Source: Verrucomicrobiota bacterium (GTDB lineage Bacteria > Verrucomicrobiota > Verrucomicrobiia > Opitutales > UBA953). From it: DNA of 8,399 nt. The position numbers and the translations under genes are program-made. This document shows positions 1-6,986 of this stretch, piece by piece (position 1 is the first letter of the stretch; each line of letters starts with the position of its first letter). Where the stretch lies: contig SYID01000135.1 of the NCBI GenBank assembly GCA_005798925.1, forward strand, positions 1-8,399, read 5' to 3'. The notes beneath the pieces were generated by a model. It had not been told where the DNA came from and did not search any database. It saw nothing but the letters and a program-made list of their open reading frames with translations.

Positions 1-191
1 CCTTCGGCGCCGGCGACGTCCGGCTCTACTGCGAGATCTTCATCTACGGCGAGCTGACCGGAACCATCTCCTCGATCTTCATCGCGAGCCCCGTCTTCTA
101 CTGGTGGCACAAGGGCGATCGCAAGGGCGTAGACGCCGCGGAACTCCCGCGCACCTACTCCTGGGAGGCGGGCTCCGACAAGGACGCCTAA
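1..191 (+). CDS. secF: SecF / SecDF protein-export subunit, C-terminal fragment
   Basis: This is the last 62 codons of a gene entering from the left; the reading frame begins at position 3 and ends with TAA at 189-191. The fragment reads FGAGDVRLYCEIFIYGELTG and then a hydrophobic stretch with SSIFIASPVFYWW. SecF and SecDF proteins end with the same pattern: a final transmembrane helix carrying 'G-T-x-SSIFIASP' followed by aromatic residues. After the helix comes a charged cytoplasmic tail of about 27 residues (HKGDRK to DKDA). SecD/SecF sit in the inner membrane and use the proton gradient to help pull preproteins out of the SecYEG channel. From the fragment alone I cannot tell a separate SecF from a fused SecDF. 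The recJ start codon follows 14 nt after the stop on the same strand, so the two are probably co-transcribed. The SSIFIASP motif is seen directly; the family assignment rests on it and on the aromatic end of the helix. Confidence 0.78.
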   Translation, partial: FGAGDVRLYCEIFIYGELTGTISSIFIASPVFYWWHKGDRKGVDAAELPRTYSWEAGSDKDA

Positions 192-205
192 GGCGCCCCG
201 CTCCT

Positions 206-1918
206 ATGGCCGCCTGGTCTCACCGGGCCGCGGACGCCGGGCTCACCCGTCGGATCGCGGTTTCGCTGGGGGTTAGCGAACCCCTGGCCGCCGTCCTCGC
301 CCGTTCCTTCGCGGACGAGGCCGAGGCGGAGCGTCATCTCCGCCCGCAGCTCGCCCACGTCTCCGACCCGTTCGCGGTCGGCGGCCTGCGCGAGGCCGCC
401 GAGCGTCTCGTCGCCGCCGCCGCCAAGGGCGAACGCATCGCCATCCTCGGCGACTACGACGTCGACGGGGTCTCGAGCACCGCGATGCTCGTCCACTTCC
501 TCCGCCGCCTCGGCCTGCGCCCGGAATACTTCGTCCCGCGCCGCCTCGAGGAAGGCTACGGCCTCTCCATGGCCGCGCTCGAGCGCGTGCTCGCCGGGGC
601 GAAGCCGCAGCTCTTCGTGGCGCTGGACTGCGGCACCAACTCCCATCCCGAGGTCGAGCGCCTCCGCGCCGAAGGCGTCGACGTCATCGTCGTCGATCAT
701 CACGTGGCCAAGGATTCCCGCGTGGCCTGCCTGCTCGTCAACCCGCGCGTCCATGACGCGCCCGACGCGCCTTGGCAGGCCCTCTGCACGGCCGGCCTGG
801 TCTTCAAGCTCGTGCATGGCGTGCTCAAGGTGCTCCGCCTGGCGGGCGACGAGCGGGGCACGACCATCGCGGTCAAGGACTACCTCGACCTCGCGGCCCT
901 GGGGACGATCGCGGACCTCGTGCCGCTGCGCGCGGAGAACCGCATCCTGGCCGCCCACGGACTGAAGGCCCTCGGCGAGGCCCGTCGCCAAGGCCTGCGC
1001 GCCCTGATCGCCGTCAGCGGCATGGAGCCCGGCGGCGTCCTCACGTCGGTCGACGTCTCTTACCGCCTCGGCCCGCGCATCAACGCGAGCGGCCGCCTGG
1101 CCGACGCCTCCCTGCCGCTGCGCCTGCTCCTCGCCGACGAACCGGACGCATGCCTCCGGGACGCGGCGCAGCTCGACGCCATCAACCGCGAGCGGCAGGA
1201 GATCGACAAGAAGGTCACCGAAGAAGCCATGGCCCAGGCCAAAGCCATGGGCGAGCTCGGCGGTTATGTCGTCCATGGCGACTGGCATCCGGGCGTCGTC
1301 GGCATCGCCGCCGGCAAGATCTGCCGCGCCCTCGACCGTCCGGTCATCGTCCTGGGCCGGGAGGGGGAGGTCGCGAAAGGCTCCGGCCGAAGCGTCCCCG
1401 GAACGAACCTCGTCGAAGCCCTTGCGGCGTGCGCCGACCTGCTCAAGACTTACGGCGGCCACCCGATGGCGGTGGGCGTGTCGTTGGACCTGGCCGACGT
1501 CGAGGCCTTCCGCGCCCGTTTCGCCGCCGCGGTCGAGGCGCAGCGTGTCGCGGGCGTGGCGCAGGCGGACGGCCGGGACATCGACATCGCCCATTGGATC
1601 AGGCCGGCGGAGGTCACCGATCAGCTGCTCGACGACCTCGACCTGCTGCAGCCGTTCGGCGAGGGCAACCCCGAGCCGGTCTTCGGTTTCAAATCATTCG
1701 TCTTCGACCGGCCCGCCTCGCCTTTCGGTGAAGGCAACTTCCGGCACCAGTTCCTCCTGCCCGGGGGAAGGCGGCTCAACTTCGTGGCCTGGCGCATGGC
1801 GGACCGCATGCCCGAGCCCGGCAAGCCCGTCGAACTGGCCGTCCGGTTGCAGTGGAACCGCTGGCAGGGAAGGCGCACGCCCCAAGCCGAGATCCTTGAC
1901 TGGCGCTACGGGGGCTGA
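206..1918 (+). CDS. recJ: Single-stranded-DNA-specific 5'-3' exonuclease RecJ
   Basis: The product is 570 residues, close to the usual bacterial RecJ length (E. coli 577). RecJ degrades single-stranded DNA 5' to 3' in recombination (RecF pathway), mismatch repair and base excision repair, using Mn2+/Mg2+ bound by a DHH phosphoesterase core. Visible in order: DYDVDG at residues 83-88 (motif I metal ligands), EEGYGLS at 115-121, DCGT at 141-144, DHH at 164-166, and D229 in DLAALGTIADLVPL. The DHHA1 domain shows WHPGVVGIAAGKI at 360-372, GSGRSVPGTNL at 392-402 and GGHPMAVG at 417-424. The OB-fold DNA-binding region begins near LQPFGEGNPEPVF at 481-493. All catalytic residues I can place are intact. 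I chose ATG 206: an in-frame ATG at 104 would add 34 low-quality residues overlapping the secF tail, whereas 206 starts just after secF. AAGG at 190-193 is a weak ribosome-binding candidate. Very confident identification. Confidence 0.97.
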   Translation: MAAWSHRAADAGLTRRIAVSLGVSEPLAAVLARSFADEAEAERHLRPQLAHVSDPFAVGGLREAAERLVAAAAKGERIAILGDYDVDGVSSTAMLVHFLRRLGLRPEYFVPRRLEEGYGLSMAALERVLAGAKPQLFVALDCGTNSHPEVERLRAEGVDVIVVDHHVAKDSRVACLLVNPRVHDAPDAPWQALCTAGLVFKLVHGVLKVLRLAGDERGTTIAVKDYLDLAALGTIADLVPLRAENRILAAHGLKALGEARRQGLRALIAVSGMEPGGVLTSVDVSYRLGPRINASGRLADASLPLRLLLADEPDACLRDAAQLDAINRERQEIDKKVTEEAMAQAKAMGELGGYVVHGDWHPGVVGIAAGKICRALDRPVIVLGREGEVAKGSGRSVPGTNLVEALAACADLLKTYGGHPMAVGVSLDLADVEAFRARFAAAVEAQRVAGVAQADGRDIDIAHWIRPAEVTDQLLDDLDLLQPFGEGNPEPVFGFKSFVFDRPASPFGEGNFRHQFLLPGGRRLNFVAWRMADRMPEPGKPVELAVRLQWNRWQGRRTPQAEILDWRYGG

Positions 1919-1949
1919 GCTGGTCCGTCTCCGCGACCTAGGTGCCGGT

Positions 1950-1978
1950 CGCCGCCCGTCGCGGCGACGGCTTCGGCG
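1950..1978. terminator. GC-rich hairpin between convergent genes, possible bidirectional terminator
   Basis: In the 99-nt gap between the recJ stop and the stop of the opposing prepilin-like gene, CGCCG (1950-1954) pairs with CGGCG (1974-1978). Inside it, CCGTC (1956-1960) pairs with GACGG (1966-1970) around a five-base loop. The structure would form in transcripts from either strand. There is no T-tract on either side, so it does not meet the standard definition of an intrinsic terminator. In DNA this GC-rich, short inverted repeats are common by chance. The position between two converging stops is the main argument for function. Confidence 0.3.
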
Positions 1979-2017
1979 GGGATTGCCCGGCCGGACGCTG
2001 CGCGTGGCCTGCTCCGG

Positions 2018-5000
2018 TCAGACCTCGTCGTTTTTCAGCCAGCGCGTCGAGATCACCTTGAAGCGTCGGCCGAGCGCGTGGTTGATCGGTGTCAGGGTAC
2101 GGCTGACGGTCGGATCCTCATCCGTGGGAACGCCGACGCCCAGGGGCTTGGGGGCCGCGCTGCCGGTCTCCGCGGGGTTCGAGCGGTCGATGAACTCGGG
2201 GGTGCGTTGGACGACGACTTCCATCCATGCGCCCGCGGTTTCTCCGGAAGGCGACGTGGCTTCCCCGAAGCAACGGAGGGTGAAGGTGTCCGAACGCGTG
2301 GCCAGGGCCGGGCCGAGCGTCTGCAGCAGGTCGGACTGGAGCAGGTTGCCAGGAGCGGCGAGGGCGGTGTGGACCCGTCCGCCGCCGGCGCCGGCTTCGA
2401 TGTTCGCAGGGTGAGGGAACTGTCCGGGCAGGCCGCCGGCCAGGCTGCTTTGGTCCACCTTCATGTCCGCCAAGCCGTAAGAAAGACGGTCGCTCAGCTT
2501 GGCGCCCTCCTCGGCGTCGGCCCGGAAAATCGCGGCCTGCAGGGCGCCGCAGCGGTTGGCCCAGCTCTCGGAACAGAGGAACCGGTTGATGAACTCCGCC
2601 AGCCCAAGGTAGGGCGTGGCGGATTTTGCCTGTCCGCGGAACAGGCGTTCCCCCGGTGTCTTCCGGAGTTCGCGCTCGCCTCTTGCGCGGAGGGCGAAAC
2701 GCGCCTTGTTTTCGGCGACGATGGCCTTGGCCAATTTGCCTATCTGGGAGTCGCTGAGGTTGGCGACGCCCTCCCAGTTGCTCCCATCCTTGGCGTTGCC
2801 GGTCGCGATGACGGCGTCCAGCCTGGTCACGGCGCGGATGAAACGTGCGTTGTCCTTCTTTCCCGGGGCTTCGGCCGAAAGTCCCTGCAAGGCATGGAGC
2901 TTGGCGCCGCCCAGGAACGCCGTCCAGGCGTCGACGGAGGTCGAGTTGACGTTGAAGGCGCCTTGGTTGAGCAGCACGGCGGCCGATCGGCGATAATCGT
3001 TCAAGGCGTTCCTGACGGCGTCGCCCGTGGTTCCCGACCTGTCGACCGTGAGCCGCGGGTTGTCGAGGGGCGACCCCAGGGTGACGACGGCGTCGATGAC
3101 CTGCGCGATGGTGTTGGTCGCGTTGGCGGGCGGCGTCGTGTCGGGCGATTCTTTCGCCTGATAACCGGGGTGCGCGGGCAAGGTCGCCGCGACGCCTTGG
3201 GTCTTCATCCAAGGCGCCAGGCTCGAGAGGAAGAAGCCGTCCCACAGGGCGGCGTTGAGCAGATAGCTCTGGTCGAACTCCGTCCAGTTCCGGCCGTTGT
3301 CGAGCGTGTGGACGGCCTCCCGGGCGGGCAGGTTCGGGCTGGCGAAACTGTTGCCGACGGCCAGCAGCGGCTGTTGGTCGCGCACGCCGAAGTTGGCGTG
3401 CGCGTATTGGGCGAGCGAAACAGGCTGCGCCAGAGGGATCTCGGTCACGATGACGCGCCGCCCGTCATCGGCCCCGGAGGCCGAATAGCCGCCGTAAGCC
3501 GTCAGGCCGTCCGGTTGCGCGATGACGTCGCCCCAGGCCAGGCAGTTTCGTGTCCTCAGCTGGTAGCTCGCGGGCGAGCCGTCGACCCCGTTGCCGGCGC
3601 TGGCCGCGGTCCGGCCCGCGCCGCTCGCGCGCAGGCTGGCCGCCAGCGGATTCGAATGGGTGAAAAGGGGGAAGGGGTCGCGTGACGTGTCCGCGGTCTT
3701 GGCGGTGATGTCCACCACGGCGAAAGGGGTCGGCTGGTTGGTCGCGCTCTTGCCGCTGCCTGGCCTGTCAGGGATCGCTTCGATGTTCGCGAAGCGCCGG
3801 CCGGCCGGGGCCACGACGGTTTGCGTCAGGACCAGTTCGGTGTGCTCGCTGCTGTTGAGGAAGAAGGACCAAGGTTGGGCGTCGAGCGGCCGGGTCCCGT
3901 CCTTGCTCAGCAAGAGACCGTCGCCCGGCCAGCAATCGAGGGCGTGCCGCATCCGGAGAAAAGTCCCTGGTTCAAGGCCGGAAGCGCCAGGCGCGATCTC
4001 GGCGAGGAAGGCCGTCGTCAGGTTGACCGCGTTTTTGGCTCCGTCGTCCGAATTGATGATCTCGGCTATCTCCAGCGCTCTTCCCGGCGTGAACTGATTG
4101 GTGCACGTCGAAATCTGCGACCATTCGGTGATGCTCGGCAGATTCGCGGCGACGGGGGCGGGGGAGAAGACCCTCAGTTCGCCCGGCTCCAGGAGGATGC
4201 CCGCGTTGTCGGCGTCTCTTCGTAGGTAGATCCGGAAGGTGTCATCGCTCTTGGGTGAGCGTCCCTTCGCTCCGAAGAACCTGAACAAGGAATTCGCGTA
4301 GTATCCGGATCCGCCTTCCTGCCGAAGCACGAGATTCCAGCCTTCGATGTTGGAAAGGCACACGGTCGCCGGGTAGGCGGCCTGGTTGGCGTCGCTGGTG
4401 CTGGTCGGCTCCCATCTCATCCTCACGTTGTAGGGGTTGTGCACGACGACGACGGGCGTCACGTTCAGGAAGACGGAGTTCTTCGGCGAAGGCTTGGTTT
4501 CCACGGTCTTGGTCAGGCTGAAGACCAGCGAGACGCGATGGATGTAGGGCGTCGCCGCGACATGCAGCGGCCGGGTGACCAGGCGTCCTTTGTCGCCGTT
4601 GAGCACGTCCGCCGCGTTGGGGTTCAAGGTCGCCGGCAGGTTCCCGTCGAAGATGTCCGAATAGCTGTAGGCGCGATTACGGATGCTGTTATTGGGCAGG
4701 CCGTTGTCCTCGGGGTTGCCGCTCGGGCGCGAGACGGCGGCGTTCGGCCAGAACGTGCGGGCGCGGAGTTCGGGCAGGGTGGTCGCGCGTCCGCTTCCGG
4801 CGCCGGCGCTCCATCCGAGCTGCTGGTAGAGCCGATGGTAGTCCCGTAAGGCCCACCAAGCAGGTCCGCGGACCTGAGGCGGACTGGGCACATGGCCGGG
4901 CGACACGAGCGCGTCGGGGACGGTGCGGCTGAAGATCGGGGCCGCTTCCGCGGAGGCGGCCGCGCTGTTCCCGTTGCCGACTCCCTGGTTGCCGCTGTTC

Positions 5001-6079
5001 TTCCCTGTCACGATCTGCATCATCATCGGATCGTCCGCGCCTCCTTTCGGGGCGGTGCGGCCGGCAAAGCCGTTCTCCGTGTGCGTGCCGGCGGCCCCGT
5101 CCGGCGTGACGGTGCCGGCGCGGTTACGTCCTTCGCCGAATTCCGTGTCGGCGAACTCATCGTCCGAAAGTTCGAAAGCCCGCGAGAGATCCCTTCTCAG
5201 GCCCCCGTGGAAGGAGTCGGCCAGCACTCCCGCCGAGACCAGGCTGATGTCATGGAACAGGTTTTTCTGAGGCGCCACGAGCGTCTCCGACGCGAAGCCG
5301 CCGAGCAGAGGGAGCTGCCGGGTCGAGTCAAGCAGCTCCAGTTGTTCGGGTCGGGTGAGCCCGTCGAGTCCGGGCAGTCCGGTAAGGCCCGCGTTCACGG
5401 GGCTTCGCAAGGCCAGGATCCGTTCCGCCGAGGAGGCGGAGACGGAACGCTTGTCGGCGAGGTTGACGCGCGCCTTGATGCCTTCGTCGCCGACCCAGTA
5501 GGCGTACGAGCCGAACCCGTCATCGTCCGGCAGGCTGACCTTCGGCAGCGTCACCAAGCCGCTGGGCTTGGTCTCGTCGGCGGGCGTGGCGCTTCCCCGG
5601 CCGACGAGCTGGACCAGGCCGGCGGGCGGGATCGCAGCCGGCGTCTGCCACGGGGCCCAGTACTCCTCCGGGTAATCCGCCTTGTCGCCGGTCTGGGAAA
5701 GGGAGACCATCTGAGCTCCGGCGGGCCGATCGCCGCGGCCGGAGACGAGCCAGGCCGGCGGGAGGTCCGGCTTGTCGGTGCGCCAGACGCCGGTCCACAT
5801 CGGATTGCTCAGCGAGGACGTCGGCGCGCCCGTTTGCGTGATGTCGGCCCGCGCGGTGGCGCGTCGGTCGGCGCCGGCTTCCTGCTGCAGGTGCGCGAGC
5901 GCGAGACGCATCGAGACGACCGCGTTGAGCCGGGCGCGCACCGCGAGGTGTCCGTTCATGGCCGCCCGGGATTCGATCGTGATGAACGCGGAAAGACTGA
6001 CGAGCAGCAGCACCACGCCCGTCATCACCGTGAGGGAAAGGATGAGGCTGAAGCCCGGACTTCGTTCGGTTTTTTTCAT
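2018..6079 (-). CDS. Giant prepilin-like surface protein, Verru_Chthon cassette protein A type
   Basis: This 1353-residue protein starts with a type IV prepilin-like leader: MKKTERSPG, then F10 and a hydrophobic helix to about residue 34. Cleavage would fall between G9 and F10. The mature +5 position is Leu rather than the usual Glu, as in GspK-like minor pseudopilins. The rest is predicted extracytoplasmic. Landmarks that match my memory of the verrucomicrobial 'Verru_Chthon cassette protein A' family are: YAYWVGDEGIKARVNL at 192-207, HNPYNV at 547-552, LAQPVSLAQYAHANF at 883-897, NVNSTSVDAWTAFL at 1043-1056, GLAEFINRFL at 1159-1168, RSDTFTLRCFGEA at 1262-1274, and a C-terminal GRRFKVISTRWL. 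Function is not established; an envelope or pseudopilus-like role is inferred from the leader. Residues 345-380 are a Gly/Asn/Ala-rich linker. Seven cysteines are scattered, with none in the first 570 residues. The first in-frame ATG after the promoter candidate was chosen; no clear Shine-Dalgarno precedes it. No companion prepilin genes lie on either side. A putative repeat insertion lies at 2612-2701. Confidence 0.85.
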   Translation of the reverse strand: MKKTERSPGFSLILSLTVMTGVVLLLVSLSAFITIESRAAMNGHLAVRARLNAVVSMRLALAHLQQEAGADRRATARADITQTGAPTSSLSNPMWTGVWRTDKPDLPPAWLVSGRGDRPAGAQMVSLSQTGDKADYPEEYWAPWQTPAAIPPAGLVQLVGRGSATPADETKPSGLVTLPKVSLPDDDGFGSYAYWVGDEGIKARVNLADKRSVSASSAERILALRSPVNAGLTGLPGLDGLTRPEQLELLDSTRQLPLLGGFASETLVAPQKNLFHDISLVSAGVLADSFHGGLRRDLSRAFELSDDEFADTEFGEGRNRAGTVTPDGAAGTHTENGFAGRTAPKGGADDPMMMQIVTGKNSGNQGVGNGNSAAASAEAAPIFSRTVPDALVSPGHVPSPPQVRGPAWWALRDYHRLYQQLGWSAGAGSGRATTLPELRARTFWPNAAVSRPSGNPEDNGLPNNSIRNRAYSYSDIFDGNLPATLNPNAADVLNGDKGRLVTRPLHVAATPYIHRVSLVFSLTKTVETKPSPKNSVFLNVTPVVVVHNPYNVRMRWEPTSTSDANQAAYPATVCLSNIEGWNLVLRQEGGSGYYANSLFRFFGAKGRSPKSDDTFRIYLRRDADNAGILLEPGELRVFSPAPVAANLPSITEWSQISTCTNQFTPGRALEIAEIINSDDGAKNAVNLTTAFLAEIAPGASGLEPGTFLRMRHALDCWPGDGLLLSKDGTRPLDAQPWSFFLNSSEHTELVLTQTVVAPAGRRFANIEAIPDRPGSGKSATNQPTPFAVVDITAKTADTSRDPFPLFTHSNPLAASLRASGAGRTAASAGNGVDGSPASYQLRTRNCLAWGDVIAQPDGLTAYGGYSASGADDGRRVIVTEIPLAQPVSLAQYAHANFGVRDQQPLLAVGNSFASPNLPAREAVHTLDNGRNWTEFDQSYLLNAALWDGFFLSSLAPWMKTQGVAATLPAHPGYQAKESPDTTPPANATNTIAQVIDAVVTLGSPLDNPRLTVDRSGTTGDAVRNALNDYRRSAAVLLNQGAFNVNSTSVDAWTAFLGGAKLHALQGLSAEAPGKKDNARFIRAVTRLDAVIATGNAKDGSNWEGVANLSDSQIGKLAKAIVAENKARFALRARGERELRKTPGERLFRGQAKSATPYLGLAEFINRFLCSESWANRCGALQAAIFRADAEEGAKLSDRLSYGLADMKVDQSSLAGGLPGQFPHPANIEAGAGGGRVHTALAAPGNLLQSDLLQTLGPALATRSDTFTLRCFGEATSPSGETAGAWMEVVVQRTPEFIDRSNPAETGSAAPKPLGVGVPTDEDPTVSRTLTPINHALGRRFKVISTRWLKNDEV
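2628..2651. repeat. Overlapping short inverted repeats inside the prepilin-like gene
   Basis: Two alternative hairpins share bases here. GCCTGT (2628-2633) pairs with ACAGGC (2641-2646) around CCGCGGA. GGAAC (2638-2642) pairs with GTTCC (2647-2651) around a four-base loop. Both lie in the segment that looks like an insertion relative to the protein family (codons about 1127-1156). In an alternative frame of the coding strand, the same bases read TGGTPVPR. I associate that peptide with dispersed palindromic repeats common in verrucomicrobial genomes. The inverted repeats are seen directly; the link to a dispersed repeat family is inference. Confidence 0.4.
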
Positions 6080-6105
6080 TCCGGCGGGGCGGGGTAGCTC
6101 GATTA

Positions 6106-6133
6106 TTTTTATCCATAAGATTTCCTACGGCAA
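6106..6133 (-). promoter_or_regulatory. Candidate sigma-70-like promoter for the prepilin-like gene
   Basis: Read on the minus strand, TTGCCG (6133-6128) is followed after 16 nt by TAAAAA (6111-6106). Each hexamer matches four of six bases of the -35 and -10 consensus. The -10 lies in an AT-rich island (6101-6126) that stands out in otherwise GC-rich DNA. Transcription would start near 6099, giving a leader of about 20 nt before the ATG at 6079-6077. The same island contains TAAGAT (6116-6121) on the plus strand, a possible -10 for the divergent methyltransferase gene, but without a convincing -35. No operator repeat was recognised in 6080-6226. Confidence 0.38.
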
Positions 6134-6226
6134 CCCGTCATGTCGCGCGCCTTGCCGGCGTTAATGAGCGTATCCGTTCGTAACGACAGGCCTTGCTCCC
6201 GTCGGGACGGAGGCCAGCTTCGAGGC

Positions 6227-6979
6227 ATGCTCAAGCGTCATCCCGTCGCCTCCTCCGTCGTCCTTTTGTCCGGCGCGCTGGCCCTCTTCTTCTGGACGCG
6301 GCCGGCACCGGTCACGGCGTCCGCTCCGGCGCCGGCGCCGGTCGCCACCTACGGCCGCTGCCCGCCTTCAGCTGACGGTATCGGCAAGACTTTCATGGGC
6401 CGAGAGATCTCCCATGTCATGGGTCATCCGGGCATCGGCTGGCTCGAGCGCACCGAACGGGAGAAGGAGGAGGCGCCTTCCAAGGCCATCGCCTTGCTCG
6501 GGCTCGCTCCCGACGCGGTCCTGGCCGACATCGGCGCGGGCTCGGGCTATTACTCGTTCCGCATCGCCCGCCTGCTGCCGGAAGGGAAGGTCGTCGCGGT
6601 CGACATCCAGCCGGAGATGCTCGCCTTCCTGAAGGCCGAAGCCGCGAAGCTCGGCGTGAAGAACGTGCAACCCCACCTCGGGGCGGTCGATGACGTGAGG
6701 CTGGCGCCGTCCTCGCTCGACGCGGCCCTGATGGTCGACGCTTACCACGAGTTCGATCACCCGGCGGAGATGCTCGCGTCCTTGCGCGCCGCGCTGAGGC
6801 CGAAGGGGCGGATCTATCTGCTGGAGTTCCGGGCCGAGGACGAGAACGTGCCGATCAAGCCGCACCACAAGATGACCGAAGCGCAGGCCCGCAAGGAATT
6901 CGAGGCGTGCGGCTTCCGGTTCGTGACGAACAAGCCGGACCTGCCGTGGCAGCACCTGCTGATCTTCGAGAAGCCCTGA
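6227..6979 (+). CDS. Class I SAM-dependent methyltransferase with N-terminal signal/anchor segment
   Basis: From ATG 6227 the product is 250 residues. Residues 1-4 (MLKR) plus a hydrophobic run at about 7-23 form a signal peptide or membrane anchor. A Pro/Ala linker (PAPVTASAPAPAPVA) follows, then a methyltransferase fold. FMGREISHVMGHPGIGWLER at 56-75 precedes the domain. SAM-binding motif I is ADIGAGSGYYSFRIA at 100-114, and VVAVDIQPEML at 122-132 supplies the acidic residue that binds the ribose of SAM. LMVDAYHEFDHP at 168-179 and PKGRIYLLEFRAED at 192-205 form the later strands. The C-terminus has VPIKPHHKM and LPWQHLLIF. The substrate is unknown. I recognise the pattern as a widespread uncharacterised methyltransferase family, often with a signal sequence. 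The longer in-frame start at ATG 6140 would put 29 polar residues before the hydrophobic segment, so I prefer 6227; GGAGG at 6209-6213 is a poorly spaced ribosome site. It diverges from the prepilin-like gene and converges on the flavin oxidoreductase. Confidence 0.88.
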   Translation: MLKRHPVASSVVLLSGALALFFWTRPAPVTASAPAPAPVATYGRCPPSADGIGKTFMGREISHVMGHPGIGWLERTEREKEEAPSKAIALLGLAPDAVLADIGAGSGYYSFRIARLLPEGKVVAVDIQPEMLAFLKAEAAKLGVKNVQPHLGAVDDVRLAPSSLDAALMVDAYHEFDHPAEMLASLRAALRPKGRIYLLEFRAEDENVPIKPHHKMTEAQARKEFEACGFRFVTNKPDLPWQHLLIFEKP

Positions 6980-6986
6980 GGCGTGC

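Noticed and set aside
104..205. N-terminal extension of recJ to an upstream ATG at 104
   Set aside because: It would overlap the secF coding end in another frame and add 34 Arg/Gly-rich residues not seen in RecJ. ATG 206 directly follows secF.
188..1594. Long minus-strand open frame (468 codons) opposite recJ
   Set aside because: It lies wholly antisense to a clearly recognisable recJ with intact motifs. Its translation is Arg/Asp/Gly-rich without recognisable domains, which is typical of stop-poor frames in GC-rich DNA.
2078..3685. Plus-strand open frame of 535 codons opposite the prepilin-like gene
   Set aside because: It is antisense to a gene with a prepilin leader and family landmarks along its whole length. 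The composition is biased and no motif was recognised.
4892..6097. Plus-strand open frame of 401 codons opposite the N-terminal third of the prepilin-like gene
   Set aside because: Same reasoning: the opposite strand encodes the leader helix and the YWVGDEG landmark, while this frame shows only low-complexity charged sequence.
6140..6226. Longer methyltransferase start at ATG 6140 (or 6164)
   Set aside because: It would bury the signal/anchor segment behind about 29 polar residues, and neither ATG has an upstream Shine-Dalgarno. It cannot be fully excluded.
6301..6350. Tandem GCCGGCGCC-like repeats near the methyltransferase N-terminus
   Set aside because: They encode a Pro/Ala linker, so codon bias in a low-complexity spacer explains them without a separate repeat element.
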